The notes under the pieces: model-generated
Databases searched by the model: none
Seen by the model: only the letters and a program-made list of their open reading frames with translations
Told to the model about the DNA's origin: nothing
Program-made: the position numbers and the translations under genes
Shown here: in pieces, positions 1 through 6,571 of the stretch
Numbering within the stretch: the first letter of the stretch is position 1
Layout of the letters: every line of letters begins with the position of its first letter
Origin: an uncultured Clostridia bacterium
Lineage (GTDB): Bacteria; Bacillota; Clostridia; Oscillospirales; Oscillospiraceae
Reading direction: 5' to 3'
Length of the DNA stretch: 15,864 nucleotides
NCBI GenBank assembly: GCA_946184215.1
Contig: CAMHER010000022.1
Coordinates: 1 to 15,864 of the forward strand

Positions 1-55
1 CCAAAGGCTTCCCCTTGAGGGGAAGCTGTCAGCCGCAAGGCTGACTGATGAGGTG
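1..55 (+). repeat. Palindromic intergenic repeat, type B, copy 1
   Basis: This is nearly identical (one mismatch, at position 5) to 5681-5735. It holds a TTCCCC..GGGGAA palindrome and a second small hairpin, TCAGCC-GCAA-GGCTGA, and ends in GATGAGGTG. The GATGAGGTG end points into the 3' end of the DUF559 gene. The window opens at or inside this element, so its left boundary is unknown. It resembles short REP/MITE-like repeats common in Oscillospirales genomes (family assignment by recall). Confidence 0.8.
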
Positions 56-60
56 TCTTT

Positions 61-429
61 TCATGCTTCCTTGATTCCCGGCAATTCAAGTCGTCTCAAA
101 AGGTCGGCACACACCCCGTCAAAATTCCGATTGATATCGTCATTGGAATATCGCACAACCGAGATTCCGAGCTGGTTCAGCACACGATCTCTCTCCCGGT
201 CGGAGGCAGCACCCTCATCCTCATAGTGTTGTGAGCCGTCCAGCTCGATCACAAGTTTAGCCGAGGCGCAGTAAAAGTCAACAATGTAATGGGCGATGAC
301 CTTTTGCCTGTTGATCGTCACGGGAAGCTGTTTGAGAAAGTCATACCAGAGTCGGCGTTCCTCTTTCGTCATCTCGCGGCGCAGCTTCTGCGCGTTTTTT
401 CTTAATTTGGGGTTGTTCGTTTGATTCAA
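61..429 (-). CDS. DUF559 endonuclease-domain protein (Vsr/PD-(D/E)xK-like)
   Basis: A 122-residue protein that is essentially one DUF559 domain, a family structurally related to the Vsr mismatch endonuclease and other PD-(D/E)xK nucleases. The N-terminal block reads KLRREMTKEERRLWYDFL (from about residue 15). It is followed by RQKVIAHYIVDFYC with D51 and VIELDGSQHY with E62, D64 and H68, which fit the D...ExD nuclease core. Length is normal for the stand-alone family. I chose the TTG at 429 because GAGGTGG sits just upstream and homologues begin near here. An in-frame TTG at 477 would add 16 residues encoded by the flanking repeat and is less likely. The gene lies between inward-facing copies of a palindromic repeat, and the right copy supplies the ribosome-binding site. 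Nuclease activity and biological role are unproven. Confidence 0.82.
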   Translation of the reverse strand: MNQTNNPKLRKNAQKLRREMTKEERRLWYDFLKQLPVTINRQKVIAHYIVDFYCASAKLVIELDGSQHYEDEGAASDRERDRVLNQLGISVVRYSNDDINRNFDGVCADLLRRLELPGIKEA

Positions 430-435
430 AGCTTC

Positions 436-488
436 CACCTCATCCGACCTCGCTTCGCTCGGCCACCTTCCCCTCAAGGGGAAGGCTT
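436..488 (-). repeat. Palindromic intergenic repeat, type A, copy 1
   Basis: This matches 5614-5666 at 52 of 53 positions (the one difference is at 443). Read on the minus strand it starts with a TTCCCCTTGAGGGGAA palindrome and ends in GATGAGGTG, as type B does, but its middle differs. It is inverted relative to the type B copy at 1-55, and the DUF559 gene lies between them. Its GATGAGGTGG end serves as the Shine-Dalgarno of that gene. Confidence 0.8.
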
Positions 489-493
489 TTCTT

Positions 494-859
494 TTATCGG
501 ATCTTTTTACCGCAGCGGATGCAGACGTATGTGCTGAACAGCCGTCCGCCGCACTGCGGGCAGAAGCTCCAGTCCTCCGGCAGCGGGATGCGGCCTTCCC
601 GCTCGTGCTTTTGCCGCTGCAGCGCGCGGCACAGGCCGATCAGCATCACCACGAAAACGATCAGCGCGGAAAGCGTAACCAGGATCGGCACGAACAGGGA
701 GAAGATCGGCACCGGATGTCCGACCGGGTGCGGGCGATCATAGAAGCCGCGGAACAACAGTGAGTCCAGCCAGACGCCGAGCACGACCGACAGCACGACC
801 GCCACCGGCTGCAGCACCATGATAACCACATAGAAGAACGGAGATCTTTTCTTTTTCAT
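494..859 (-). CDS. Small two-helix membrane protein with C-terminal zinc ribbon
   Basis: A 121-residue hypothetical protein. It has two hydrophobic segments (about 9-36 and 50-77) separated by a short loop rich in His and Pro. A basic linker follows, then a C-terminal zinc-ribbon-like knuckle with C100-x2-C103 and C113-x2-C116. The termini are probably cytoplasmic, which fits the basic N-terminus (MKKKR). The start at 859 has a strong GGAGAGAG ribosome-binding site inside the end of the MATE gene, and its ATG overlaps the MATE stop as ATGA, so the two are probably translationally coupled. A longer in-frame reading to 1102 lies within the MATE gene and is rejected. I do not recognise a named family; a partner or regulator of the exporter is only a guess. 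Confidence 0.8.
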   Translation of the reverse strand: MKKKRSPFFYVVIMVLQPVAVVLSVVLGVWLDSLLFRGFYDRPHPVGHPVPIFSLFVPILVTLSALIVFVVMLIGLCRALQRQKHEREGRIPLPEDWSFCPQCGGRLFSTYVCIRCGKKIR

Positions 860-2259
860 ATTCTCTCTCCTCTCATGCCCGTCCGCAGCCAGCGGCCGGA
901 GAGATAATAGCCGAGAAACAGCGCGAAGAGCAGCATGTTGTGCCCGATCATGCAGCCCCAGGCCGAGACGAGGCCCATCCCGAGCAGCTTTGTGCAGATA
1001 AAGGTGCCGACGATGCGCACGCCCCACATGCCGAGGATGTTGAAAACAAAGGGCGCCTTTGTCCTGCCCGCGCCCTGGAGCATGCCCTCGACGACGATGC
1101 ACACGCCGTAAAACGGCTCGGAGAGCGCGACCATGCGCAGCACGCGGCTGCCCAGCGCGACGACGGTTTTGTCGCGGCTGAACAGGCCTACCATCTCCGG
1201 GGCAAAGGCGAAGAGCAGCGCGCCGGAGAGCAGCATCATACCGATCTCAAGCAGGAAAATCAGGGCGGCAGTGTCCTTCCTCCGCTGCTCGTCTCCCGCG
1301 CCGATGGCGTTGCCGGTCAGCGTGGCGGCGGCGGACATCATGCCGTAGCCGGGGATGTAAAAGGCGGACTCGACCGTGTTGGCAATGGTGTGGGCGGCGG
1401 TGGCCGTTCCGCCGAGGGCGTTGATCATCGCCGCAAAAGCCACATAGCCCAGCGAGGTGCCGAAGCGCTGGAGCATGTTCGGAAAAGCCACGCGCAAACA
1501 GGGCCGCAGCAGCTTTCCGTCCGGCCGCAGCGAAAGGCCGCGCGGCGAGACGCGTCCATGGCGGAAGAGCGCCAGGCTGATGGCCGCCCCGCCGTAGAGG
1601 AAGGACAGCGCGCTGGCCGCCGCGGCGCCCGCAACGCCCCAGTCCGCGCCCCAGAGCGTTACGGCATGCCCGAAGAGAAGCGCCGTGCGCCTGGGATAGA
1701 TCAAAAGAAAATTCAGCACGACATTGACCAGGTTGACGCCGATGCCGACGCGCATGGGCGTTTTGGTATCCCCGGCGGCGCGCAGCACCGTGCCGAAGAG
1801 GATCATGGCCGTGCGCGGCAGCATCGGCAGATACAGCACGAAGAAATAGCGCGCAGCCGTCTGGCGCAGCGCCGGCTCCACCTGCATCCAAACCGGGACA
1901 AAGCCGCTCAGCGAGAGGGTCAGCGCCGTGAAAAGCGCGCCCAGCACCAGCACCGCCAGCACGCTCTGGGCCGCGGCGCGGCGGGCCAGCCCTTCGTCTC
2001 CCGCGCCGAAGGCCTGGGCGATCTGCGCAAGAAACCCCACGCCGAAGGCCGAGACCGTGCTGCCGATCAGCCAGTTGACCGTCAGCGTGCTGCCCACCGC
2101 CGCCGTCGCCGCCGTGCCGAGCGAGCCGACCATCGCCGTGTCGATATACTGCACGGCCGTCTGCATCAGCTGCTCGAGCATCGTCGGCCAGGCGAGTGAG
2201 AGCACCGCCGGCAGCAGTGCCCAGGCGAATATGGACTTTTTCTTCTTTTCTTCCCTCAT
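856..2259 (-). CDS. MATE family efflux transporter
   Basis: A 467-residue polytopic protein of the multidrug and toxin extrusion family, which uses Na+ or H+ gradients to export cationic drugs or metabolites. It has about twelve hydrophobic segments in two related halves. The first half opens with LAWPTMLEQLMQTAVQYIDTAMVG, the usual MATE start, followed by an inner GFLAQIAQAFGAGD stretch. The second half repeats the pattern (AFPNMLQRFGTSLGYVAFAAMI, then TLTGNAIGAGD). Length is normal for the family. The start at 2259 has only a weak AGGCGG site before it. A hairpin lies 20 bases upstream of the ATG, so no ordinary promoter fits between hairpin and start; transcription may read through from the peptidase gene. 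The gene is coupled by ATGA to the small zinc-ribbon membrane protein. The substrate cannot be told from sequence. Confidence 0.93.
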   Translation of the reverse strand: MREEKKKKSIFAWALLPAVLSLAWPTMLEQLMQTAVQYIDTAMVGSLGTAATAAVGSTLTVNWLIGSTVSAFGVGFLAQIAQAFGAGDEGLARRAAAQSVLAVLVLGALFTALTLSLSGFVPVWMQVEPALRQTAARYFFVLYLPMLPRTAMILFGTVLRAAGDTKTPMRVGIGVNLVNVVLNFLLIYPRRTALLFGHAVTLWGADWGVAGAAAASALSFLYGGAAISLALFRHGRVSPRGLSLRPDGKLLRPCLRVAFPNMLQRFGTSLGYVAFAAMINALGGTATAAHTIANTVESAFYIPGYGMMSAAATLTGNAIGAGDEQRRKDTAALIFLLEIGMMLLSGALLFAFAPEMVGLFSRDKTVVALGSRVLRMVALSEPFYGVCIVVEGMLQGAGRTKAPFVFNILGMWGVRIVGTFICTKLLGMGLVSAWGCMIGHNMLLFALFLGYYLSGRWLRTGMRGERI

Positions 2260-2269
2260 GCCGCCTATC

Positions 2270-2309
2270 TTAACACAAAGCCTCCGGCAAGCGCAAGCTT
2301 GCCGGAGGC
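2270..2309 (-). terminator. Rho-independent terminator after the M42 peptidase gene
   Basis: A perfect 13-bp stem (2280-2292 with 2297-2309) is closed by a GCAA tetraloop. On the minus strand it is followed by a short, imperfect T tract (TTTGTGTT). It lies between the M42 peptidase stop and the MATE start. The imperfect tract may leave it leaky. Confidence 0.75.
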
Positions 2310-2334
2310 CTGTTTTATCCGTTTTCCTTTCCCG

Positions 2335-3369
2335 TTACCTCGTCAGATACGCCAGCAGCAGCGCGTAGGTATTGCGCAGGCCGTCGAGATGCGTGCGCTC
2401 ATAGCCGTGGCTGTTGGCGGTGCCGGGACCGATGGCCGCGTGGCGCACGTCATGGCCGGCCAGGATGCTGCCGTCACAGTCGGTGCCGTAGTGGGGCGTG
2501 AAGATGTCCATAACATACCCGACGCCCGCCGCGATCGCCGCCTCGCGCAGCTCGTTGGTCATGCCCCAGTGATAGGGGAAGCGCGAATCCTTGGCGAAGA
2601 TCGAGACCTTGTGCTCATCGCTGTTCTGCTCCGGCCCGGTGGGGGCGATGTCCACAGCGAGGATGTCCTTTACATCTTCGGGCAGCCAGGTCGTGCCGTG
2701 GCCGATCTCCTCATAGACCGCGAAATAGGCGTAGACCTTGCGCTTCAGGGCCTTCCCGCTCTCCCGGAGCGCCCGGATCACGGCAAGCAGCACAGCGGCG
2801 CAGGCCTTGTCGTCGACAAAGCGGGACTTGATATAGCCGTTTGACACCGTGCATCTCGGCTCCAGCGCGATCATGTCGCCGGTCTCGACGCCGAGAGCGC
2901 GCACGTCCGCGGCGCTCTTCACATCCTCGTCGAGCACGACACAGACGTTGCTGCGAAAATCGGGCGCCGTGGCGCGCAGCTCCTCCTCCGTCACGTGGAT
3001 GGAATTGGGCGTGCGGCAGACCGTGCCGGTGTAGACCTTTCCCTCCCGCGTGTGGACGCGGACGTTCTCGGCCATGCAGTAGAAGGGATACAGCCCGCCC
3101 ACGGGGCAGACGTTGAGCGTGCCGTCGGCATTGAGATGCCGCACCATCAGTCCGATGTCGTCCAGGTGCGCCGTGACGGCCAGCGCCTCGCCCTCGCCGC
3201 CGAGAGAGGCGATCACGCCGCCCTTTCGCAGCGTCGTATAGCTCACGCCCAGCTCGTCGAGCATCTCGCAGACGACGGCCTGCACCTCCTCATACTGGCC
3301 CGTCGTGCTGTCGGCCGCGAGCAGACGGCGAAAGCTCTCCAGGCAATAGGCCTCATCAAAAGGGATCAT
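2335..3369 (-). CDS. M42 family metallopeptidase (FrvX/glutamyl aminopeptidase-like)
   Basis: A 344-residue cytosolic aminopeptidase of the M42 family, which forms large tetrahedral assemblies and trims peptides. The two-metal site can be read directly: H68 and D70 in AHLDDIG, bridging D186 in SRFVDDKA, catalytic pair E220/E221 in YEEIGHG, D240 in AVDIAP and H327 near the C-terminus in ERTHLDGL. The length is full. The start at 3369 has a GAGGAAG ribosome-binding site eight bases upstream and a near-consensus promoter (3409-3437). The gene stands alone, with its own promoter and terminator. Substrate preference (Glu/Asp, Leu or other) cannot be assigned, so no gene symbol is given. Confidence 0.92.
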   Translation of the reverse strand: MIPFDEAYCLESFRRLLAADSTTGQYEEVQAVVCEMLDELGVSYTTLRKGGVIASLGGEGEALAVTAHLDDIGLMVRHLNADGTLNVCPVGGLYPFYCMAENVRVHTREGKVYTGTVCRTPNSIHVTEEELRATAPDFRSNVCVVLDEDVKSAADVRALGVETGDMIALEPRCTVSNGYIKSRFVDDKACAAVLLAVIRALRESGKALKRKVYAYFAVYEEIGHGTTWLPEDVKDILAVDIAPTGPEQNSDEHKVSIFAKDSRFPYHWGMTNELREAAIAAGVGYVMDIFTPHYGTDCDGSILAGHDVRHAAIGPGTANSHGYERTHLDGLRNTYALLLAYLTR

Positions 3370-3408
3370 ACGCTTGCTTCCTCTTTTCTTTGTTTGTCGG
3401 ATGCCTCT

Positions 3409-3437
3409 ATTGTAGTGTCCGCGTGCGCGGATTGCAA
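3409..3437 (-). promoter_or_regulatory. Sigma-A promoter of the M42 peptidase gene
   Basis: Minus strand: -35 TTGCAA at 3432-3437, 17-bp spacer, -10 TACAAT at 3409-3414. The start codon is about 40 bases downstream. The spacer contains the inverted repeat TCCGCG-CA-CGCGGA (3418-3431), a possible operator. Confidence 0.72.
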
Positions 3438-3440
3438 GCC

Positions 3441-4487
3441 TCAGCCGCCGCTCGCCGCGGCCTTCTGCGCGTCTTCGGGCAGCTCCAGCTCCAGATAGCT
3501 CTCCACGATGTCCATGATCGTGTCGTCCCGCAGCGTGATGGAGATCTCGATGCGGCGGTTCTGGGTACGGCCCTCCTCGGTGGCATTCGTCGCCACGGGG
3601 CGCGTTTTGCCATAGCCCGCGGCGCAGAAATAGCGCGCGTAAGCGTTCAGGCCGCCCCCGCCGCTCTTGAGCAGGTAATCCAGCACGGCGTTGGCCCGGT
3701 CGGTGGAGAGCACACGGTTCTCCTCGTCGCTGCCGGTGGAATCGGTGTGGCCGGAGATGATAATGCTGTCGACATATTTGGCGTTCTCCTCATCGGCGAG
3801 AAAAGCCGTGAAGACCTCGGCGAGCTTGTCAAGCGTGGGCCGTGCCGCCGGCTTGACCGCGGAGGAGCCGAAGTCGAACAGCACGCTTTCGCTCAGCACG
3901 ATCGCGCCGTTGTCGCCGATGGAGACCTTGCTCGCGTCGCCCATGACCGCCACCATGCTGTCGCGCATCTGCTCCAGGATCGACAGGCGCAGCACGGCGA
4001 TCGTCTGCATGCGGCTGCGCATCTCCAGCAGCTCGCGGTTGGCGGCCTTGAGGTATTTCTCCTGCTCGCCGATCAGCGCCTTCTGATCCGCCAGCAGCTT
4101 GTCCTGCGCGGCCAGCTCATTCTTCCGCTCGGCCAGCTCGCTGCGCTGCTCGGCCAGCTGGGCGTTCTGTTCGTCCAGCGTGCCCTTGAGCTCGTCGAGC
4201 GTCAATCGCGCCTCGTCGAGGTCGATGGTGACCTTTTCCAGGTCGCTTTTCGCCTCGTCCACCTGGGCGAGCGTCAGTTCCAGGGTGCTTCGCGTCTCAG
4301 CCAGGACCTCCTGCGTGCTGCGCAGATCGTTGCCGGTGATGAGGTTTTGGATATAGCTCAAAAGCATCAGGAAAAACAGGATCAGCGCGACGGCCGACAT
4401 CATGTCGGCGTAGGACGGCCAAAAGCCCTGCTCGCCGGATTCAGAGCGCACAAGGGCGTCGCCGCGTGCCTTGTAGCTCCTTTTCAT
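3441..4487 (-). CDS. MotB/ZorB-like OmpA-domain stator protein
   Basis: A 348-residue single-pass membrane protein. The N-terminus carries the MotB-type ion-channel helix: W23-P-S-Y-A-D28-MMSAVALILFFLMLL, where D28 matches the ion-binding aspartate of MotB-type stators. A long charged coiled coil follows (about 52-165), then an OmpA-like peptidoglycan-binding domain (about 195-330) with SVLFDFGSSAV, SGHTDSTGS (D249) and NRRIEI (R311/R312). This is the layout of MotB and of ZorB from Zorya defence, with an unusually long coiled coil between helix and wall-binding domain. The start at 4487 overlaps the stop of the MotA-like gene as ATGA, with GAGGAGAG before it. A longer reading to 4550 is rejected. 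It presumably forms a 5:2 motor with the upstream product. The driven process is unknown. Confidence 0.87.
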   Translation of the reverse strand: MKRSYKARGDALVRSESGEQGFWPSYADMMSAVALILFFLMLLSYIQNLITGNDLRSTQEVLAETRSTLELTLAQVDEAKSDLEKVTIDLDEARLTLDELKGTLDEQNAQLAEQRSELAERKNELAAQDKLLADQKALIGEQEKYLKAANRELLEMRSRMQTIAVLRLSILEQMRDSMVAVMGDASKVSIGDNGAIVLSESVLFDFGSSAVKPAARPTLDKLAEVFTAFLADEENAKYVDSIIISGHTDSTGSDEENRVLSTDRANAVLDYLLKSGGGGLNAYARYFCAAGYGKTRPVATNATEEGRTQNRRIEISITLRDDTIMDIVESYLELELPEDAQKAAASGG

Positions 4488-5434
4488 TTGCTCTCTCCTC
4501 CCATGCGGCGGTTGATCTCCCGCATGGCGGCGGACAGATCGCGCACGCACAGATCCATGCGCTCCACACTGCCGCGCAGATTATAGTCCACCTCGGAGAA
4601 GTCGTGGATGCCGTCCTTAAAGGCAGCAACGGCTGCGTTGAATTTTTCGATCTCTCCGTCGCAGACGGCAAGGCTCTCCCGGAAGGAATCCGCCGCAGCT
4701 TTGGTCGTGGCGCTGTAACTGGCCGCGGCCTCCCGCAGCGATTTGCGGATCTCGCCCCCGGTGATGCGCATCGACTCGATCAGATCGCGCACCAGGCTCG
4801 CGTCGTCCTTGCGCAGCGCCTGGCCCAGCGAGGGCGCCACCTCGTTGTCCAGCCACAGCTCCAGCCGGGTCTCCAGCTTCTCTCGCGCGCCCTGGGGAGA
4901 GAGGATCGTGCGCAGGATCGTCAGCAGGATCGAGCAGCCGGCGCCGACAAGCGAGGTGTAGAACGCCACGCCCATGCCGGACAGGGCCGAGAGCAGCCCG
5001 CCGCCCACGCTGTCGAGCACGCTGAGCCATTCGGAGGTGTTGGAATAGCCGATCAGCTCGGTCAGCGAGACCACCGCAAGGCTCAGCCCCAAAAAGGTGC
5101 CGAAGAGCCCCAGCGTGACGAACAGCGACACGGCATTGTTCAGATACCGCTCGCACAGCAGCAGACCCGAGAGCTTGCGGCCCATGACGTCGGAGATAAT
5201 GGCGGGCGTGTTCACGTCCGCGCCGTATTTCCGAAAGGCGGCCGTATATTCCTCCAGCAGCGCGGCACGAAAGCCGCGGCCGTCCTCGTCCCCGCCGTCG
5301 CCCTTCGCCCCGGCGGCAAGCAGGCGGTAGCGCGCCGCAAGATAGAAAAGCAGGATGACCGCCAGCGCAAAGAGCGCCAGGATCACCAGGATCACCACCA
5401 GGCCGGCGGCAGGCATGTTCTGTAGGCTTTTCAC
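4484..5434 (-). CDS. MotA/TolQ/ExbB proton channel family protein, ZorA-like
   Basis: A 316-residue membrane protein of the MotA/TolQ/ExbB superfamily, the pentameric part of ion-driven motors. It has a helix at about 11-33, a cytoplasmic stretch, then two conserved helices: VSLFVTLGLFGTFLGLSLAV (about 103-122) and GGGLLSALSGMGVAFYTSLVGAGCSILL (about 148-175). This three-helix topology is closer to ExbB/TolQ/ZorA than to four-helix MotA. The C-terminal tail of about 130 residues is amphipathic and probably coiled-coil in the cytoplasm, reminiscent of a short ZorA tail. The GTG start at 5434 is supported by GGAGG nine bases upstream; an internal ATG at codon 7 lacks such a site. It is the first gene of the operon, and a perfect 0A box covers its predicted transcription start. 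Neither flagellar nor zorC/zorD genes are nearby. Confidence 0.87.
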   Translation of the reverse strand: MKSLQNMPAAGLVVILVILALFALAVILLFYLAARYRLLAAGAKGDGGDEDGRGFRAALLEEYTAAFRKYGADVNTPAIISDVMGRKLSGLLLCERYLNNAVSLFVTLGLFGTFLGLSLAVVSLTELIGYSNTSEWLSVLDSVGGGLLSALSGMGVAFYTSLVGAGCSILLTILRTILSPQGAREKLETRLELWLDNEVAPSLGQALRKDDASLVRDLIESMRITGGEIRKSLREAAASYSATTKAAADSFRESLAVCDGEIEKFNAAVAAFKDGIHDFSEVDYNLRGSVERMDLCVRDLSAAMREINRRMGGESK

Positions 5435-5482
5435 TTCACGTTTCCTCCGTTATGCTTCTCTGTATTCCAAAGACTTCCTTTC

Positions 5483-5489
5483 TTCGACA
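5483..5489 (-). promoter_or_regulatory. 0A box (Spo0A site) at the ion-motor operon transcription start
   Basis: A perfect TGTCGAA on the minus strand in an extended context TTGTCGAAGAAA. It lies three bases after the -10 hexamer (5492-5497), so it spans roughly -4 to +3 of the predicted start. Such a position usually means repression by phosphorylated Spo0A. The 7-mer is expected about twice per 16 kb by chance, so the position is the main support. Confidence 0.55.
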
Positions 5490-5491
5490 AT

Positions 5492-5520
5492 ATAATAAAC
5501 TTTCTACCGGAAAGTGTTAA
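5492..5520 (-). promoter_or_regulatory. Sigma-A promoter of the ion-motor operon
   Basis: Minus strand: -35 TTAACA at 5515-5520, 17-bp spacer, -10 TATTAT at 5492-5497, and GGAGG plus a GTG start about 50 bases further on. The spacer contains the inverted repeat ACTTTC-N5-GAAAGT (5499-5515), a possible second operator. Confidence 0.68.
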
Positions 5521-5613
5521 CAAAGCGCAAATTTCCCCTTCCAGCAGAAAAAGACAGCCGTCGGGACATCCTCCGTAAGGAAGGCGCCCCGAGGTTTTTC
5601 TTGTCCTCGTCTA

Positions 5614-5666
5614 CACCTCAACCGACCTCGCTTCGCTCGGCCACCTTCCCCTCAAGGGGAAGGCTT
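5614..5666 (-). repeat. Palindromic intergenic repeat, type A, copy 2
   Basis: 52 of 53 bases match 436-488. It is paired head to head with a type B copy 14 bases away, so both GATGAGGTG-type ends face outward. No gene is attached here. Confidence 0.8.
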
Positions 5667-5680
5667 GAGGAGCGCGCCAG

Positions 5681-5735
5681 CCAAGGGCTTCCCCTTGAGG
5701 GGAAGCTGTCAGCCGCAAGGCTGACTGATGAGGTG
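5681..5735 (+). repeat. Palindromic intergenic repeat, type B, copy 2
   Basis: 54 of 55 bases match 1-55. It contains the TTCCCC..GGGGAA palindrome and the TCAGCC-GCAA-GGCTGA hairpin. Together with the type A copy at 5614-5666 it forms a compact inverted unit of about 122 bp. Confidence 0.8.
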
Positions 5736-5823
5736 GCGGGCAAAAGGCTGCGCTGCAAGGTTCTTGGGATGAGGAAAAGTAATCGTGCAGAAACGCTGAA
5801 CAACAACTGTCTAAAAAGCATGT

Positions 5824-5858
5824 AAACAGGCGTGACCGCTAAACGGTCACGCCTGTTT
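5824..5858. terminator. Strong hairpin terminator, possibly bidirectional
   Basis: A perfect 15-bp stem (5824-5838 with 5844-5858) with a five-base loop. The plus strand continues with TTTTGTCTC; on the minus strand the T run is within and just beyond the stem. It most likely ends the minus-strand AAA-type gene that stops at 5939. Confidence 0.75.
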
Positions 5859-5938
5859 TGTCTCTTGGATTTTATGGGGCAGGATCCAATGCTCGTTATA
5901 CCTGCGGACATCAAATGACCTGCCCGACAGATCGGAAT

Positions 5939-6490
5939 TTAGAGATCAAAGGTATCTTTAATCAATCTTGCAACTTCGTCAGGCTCTATATTTGAATTAT
6001 CAATCCTGAGGTAGTTATCAAAAGAGATCTCACCTTCATGACTGACGCATCTGTGATTCTCGTCATCGTTGATCAAGCGCTGGTTTGAAGTCTCTATATC
6101 TCTTTTGGATGCTTTGTGTTTCAATCTGTTTTCGGAGACGTTTCGCTTCAGTCTGATTTCCTGTGGGGCAATCAATTCAACATAGTAGAATTCTGTTCCA
6201 TAAGGTTCAAAAATCCCCTTAATATGCTCAAGATACTCCCATTCTGATGGCATATCAAAATCCATCATCAAGGTAAAAATCATCCCATAGTTTTCAGATG
6301 CGGCGAAATTATTGAAAATCAAATCGCGCATTTCAGCAATCGTCTTCCCGTCATATCTGCCGAAGATCTCGATCACTGGTTCGATAGTCATGTGGTTATG
6401 AAAGAGCCTCAGGCCTGTGATTTTCATCAATTCCTGACCAACTGTCATTTTCCCAACGGCGGCATCGCCAATGATAAAAACCAGCTTCAT
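5939..6490 (-). CDS. P-loop kinase-like (AAA family/shikimate kinase-like) protein
   Basis: A 183-residue P-loop NTPase. It begins MKLVFIIGDAAVGKMTVGQEL, with the Walker A stretch G8-x4-G13-K14-M15-T16; Met stands where Ser/Thr is usual, and the next residue is Thr. This pattern occurs in a family of small nucleotide-kinase-like proteins labelled AAA or shikimate-kinase-like. A later VELIAPQEIRLKRNVSENR block fits the LID/arginine region of such kinases. The substrate is unknown. The start at 6490 has GGAGG at good spacing and its own promoter; a longer reading to 6553 runs through that promoter and is rejected. The gene is visibly AT-richer than all its neighbours and has its own promoter and terminator, which suggests recent acquisition as a single-gene unit. 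Confidence 0.8.
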   Translation of the reverse strand: MKLVFIIGDAAVGKMTVGQELMKITGLRLFHNHMTIEPVIEIFGRYDGKTIAEMRDLIFNNFAASENYGMIFTLMMDFDMPSEWEYLEHIKGIFEPYGTEFYYVELIAPQEIRLKRNVSENRLKHKASKRDIETSNQRLINDDENHRCVSHEGEISFDNYLRIDNSNIEPDEVARLIKDTFDL

Positions 6491-6524
6491 AAAGCGCCTC
6501 CACAAACTTCGATTTGTTTTAGTC

Positions 6525-6553
6525 ATTACAGTATTGCTGACCGGTGCAGTCAA
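6525..6553 (-). promoter_or_regulatory. Sigma-A promoter of the P-loop kinase-like gene
   Basis: Minus strand: -35 TTGACT at 6548-6553, 17-bp spacer, -10 TGTAAT at 6525-6530. A short inverted repeat, TGAC-N7-GTCA, overlaps the -35 element. Confidence 0.68.
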
Positions 6554-6571
6554 TTATCTTGCTTTTGAAGG

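Larger units (their letters stand above)
5435..5938. other. 504-bp intergenic region with promoter, repeats and terminator
   Basis: I see no convincing gene here. From left to right it holds the promoter and 0A box of the ion-motor operon (5483-5520), a nondescript stretch (5521-5613), an outward-facing pair of palindromic repeats (5614-5735), another nondescript stretch (5736-5823), a strong hairpin (5824-5858) and the tail of the AAA gene's downstream region. Open frames at 5514-5825 (+) and 5618-5914 (-) run through the repeats and have no family features. Confidence 0.7.

Noticed and set aside
940..2199. Long open frame on the plus strand opposite the MATE gene
   Set aside because: It is antisense to a clear MATE gene in GC-rich DNA, has low-complexity Arg/Ala/Gly/His-rich content and shows no family motifs.
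3390..4586. Long open frame opposite the MotB-like gene
   Set aside because: It mirrors the coding frame of an evident OmpA/MotB protein and has no credible start or domain.
3441..5434. Complete Zorya anti-phage system
   Set aside because: Only ZorA/ZorB-like genes are present; neighbours are a peptidase and a kinase-like gene, with no ZorC, ZorD or ZorE relatives.
1..5735. Repeats as a CRISPR array
   Set aside because: Only two copies of each type exist, far apart, each palindromic, with no regular spacers.
5514..5914. Small open frames across the repeat pair on both strands
   Set aside because: They are made largely of repeat sequence, with no ribosome-binding site of note and no protein features.
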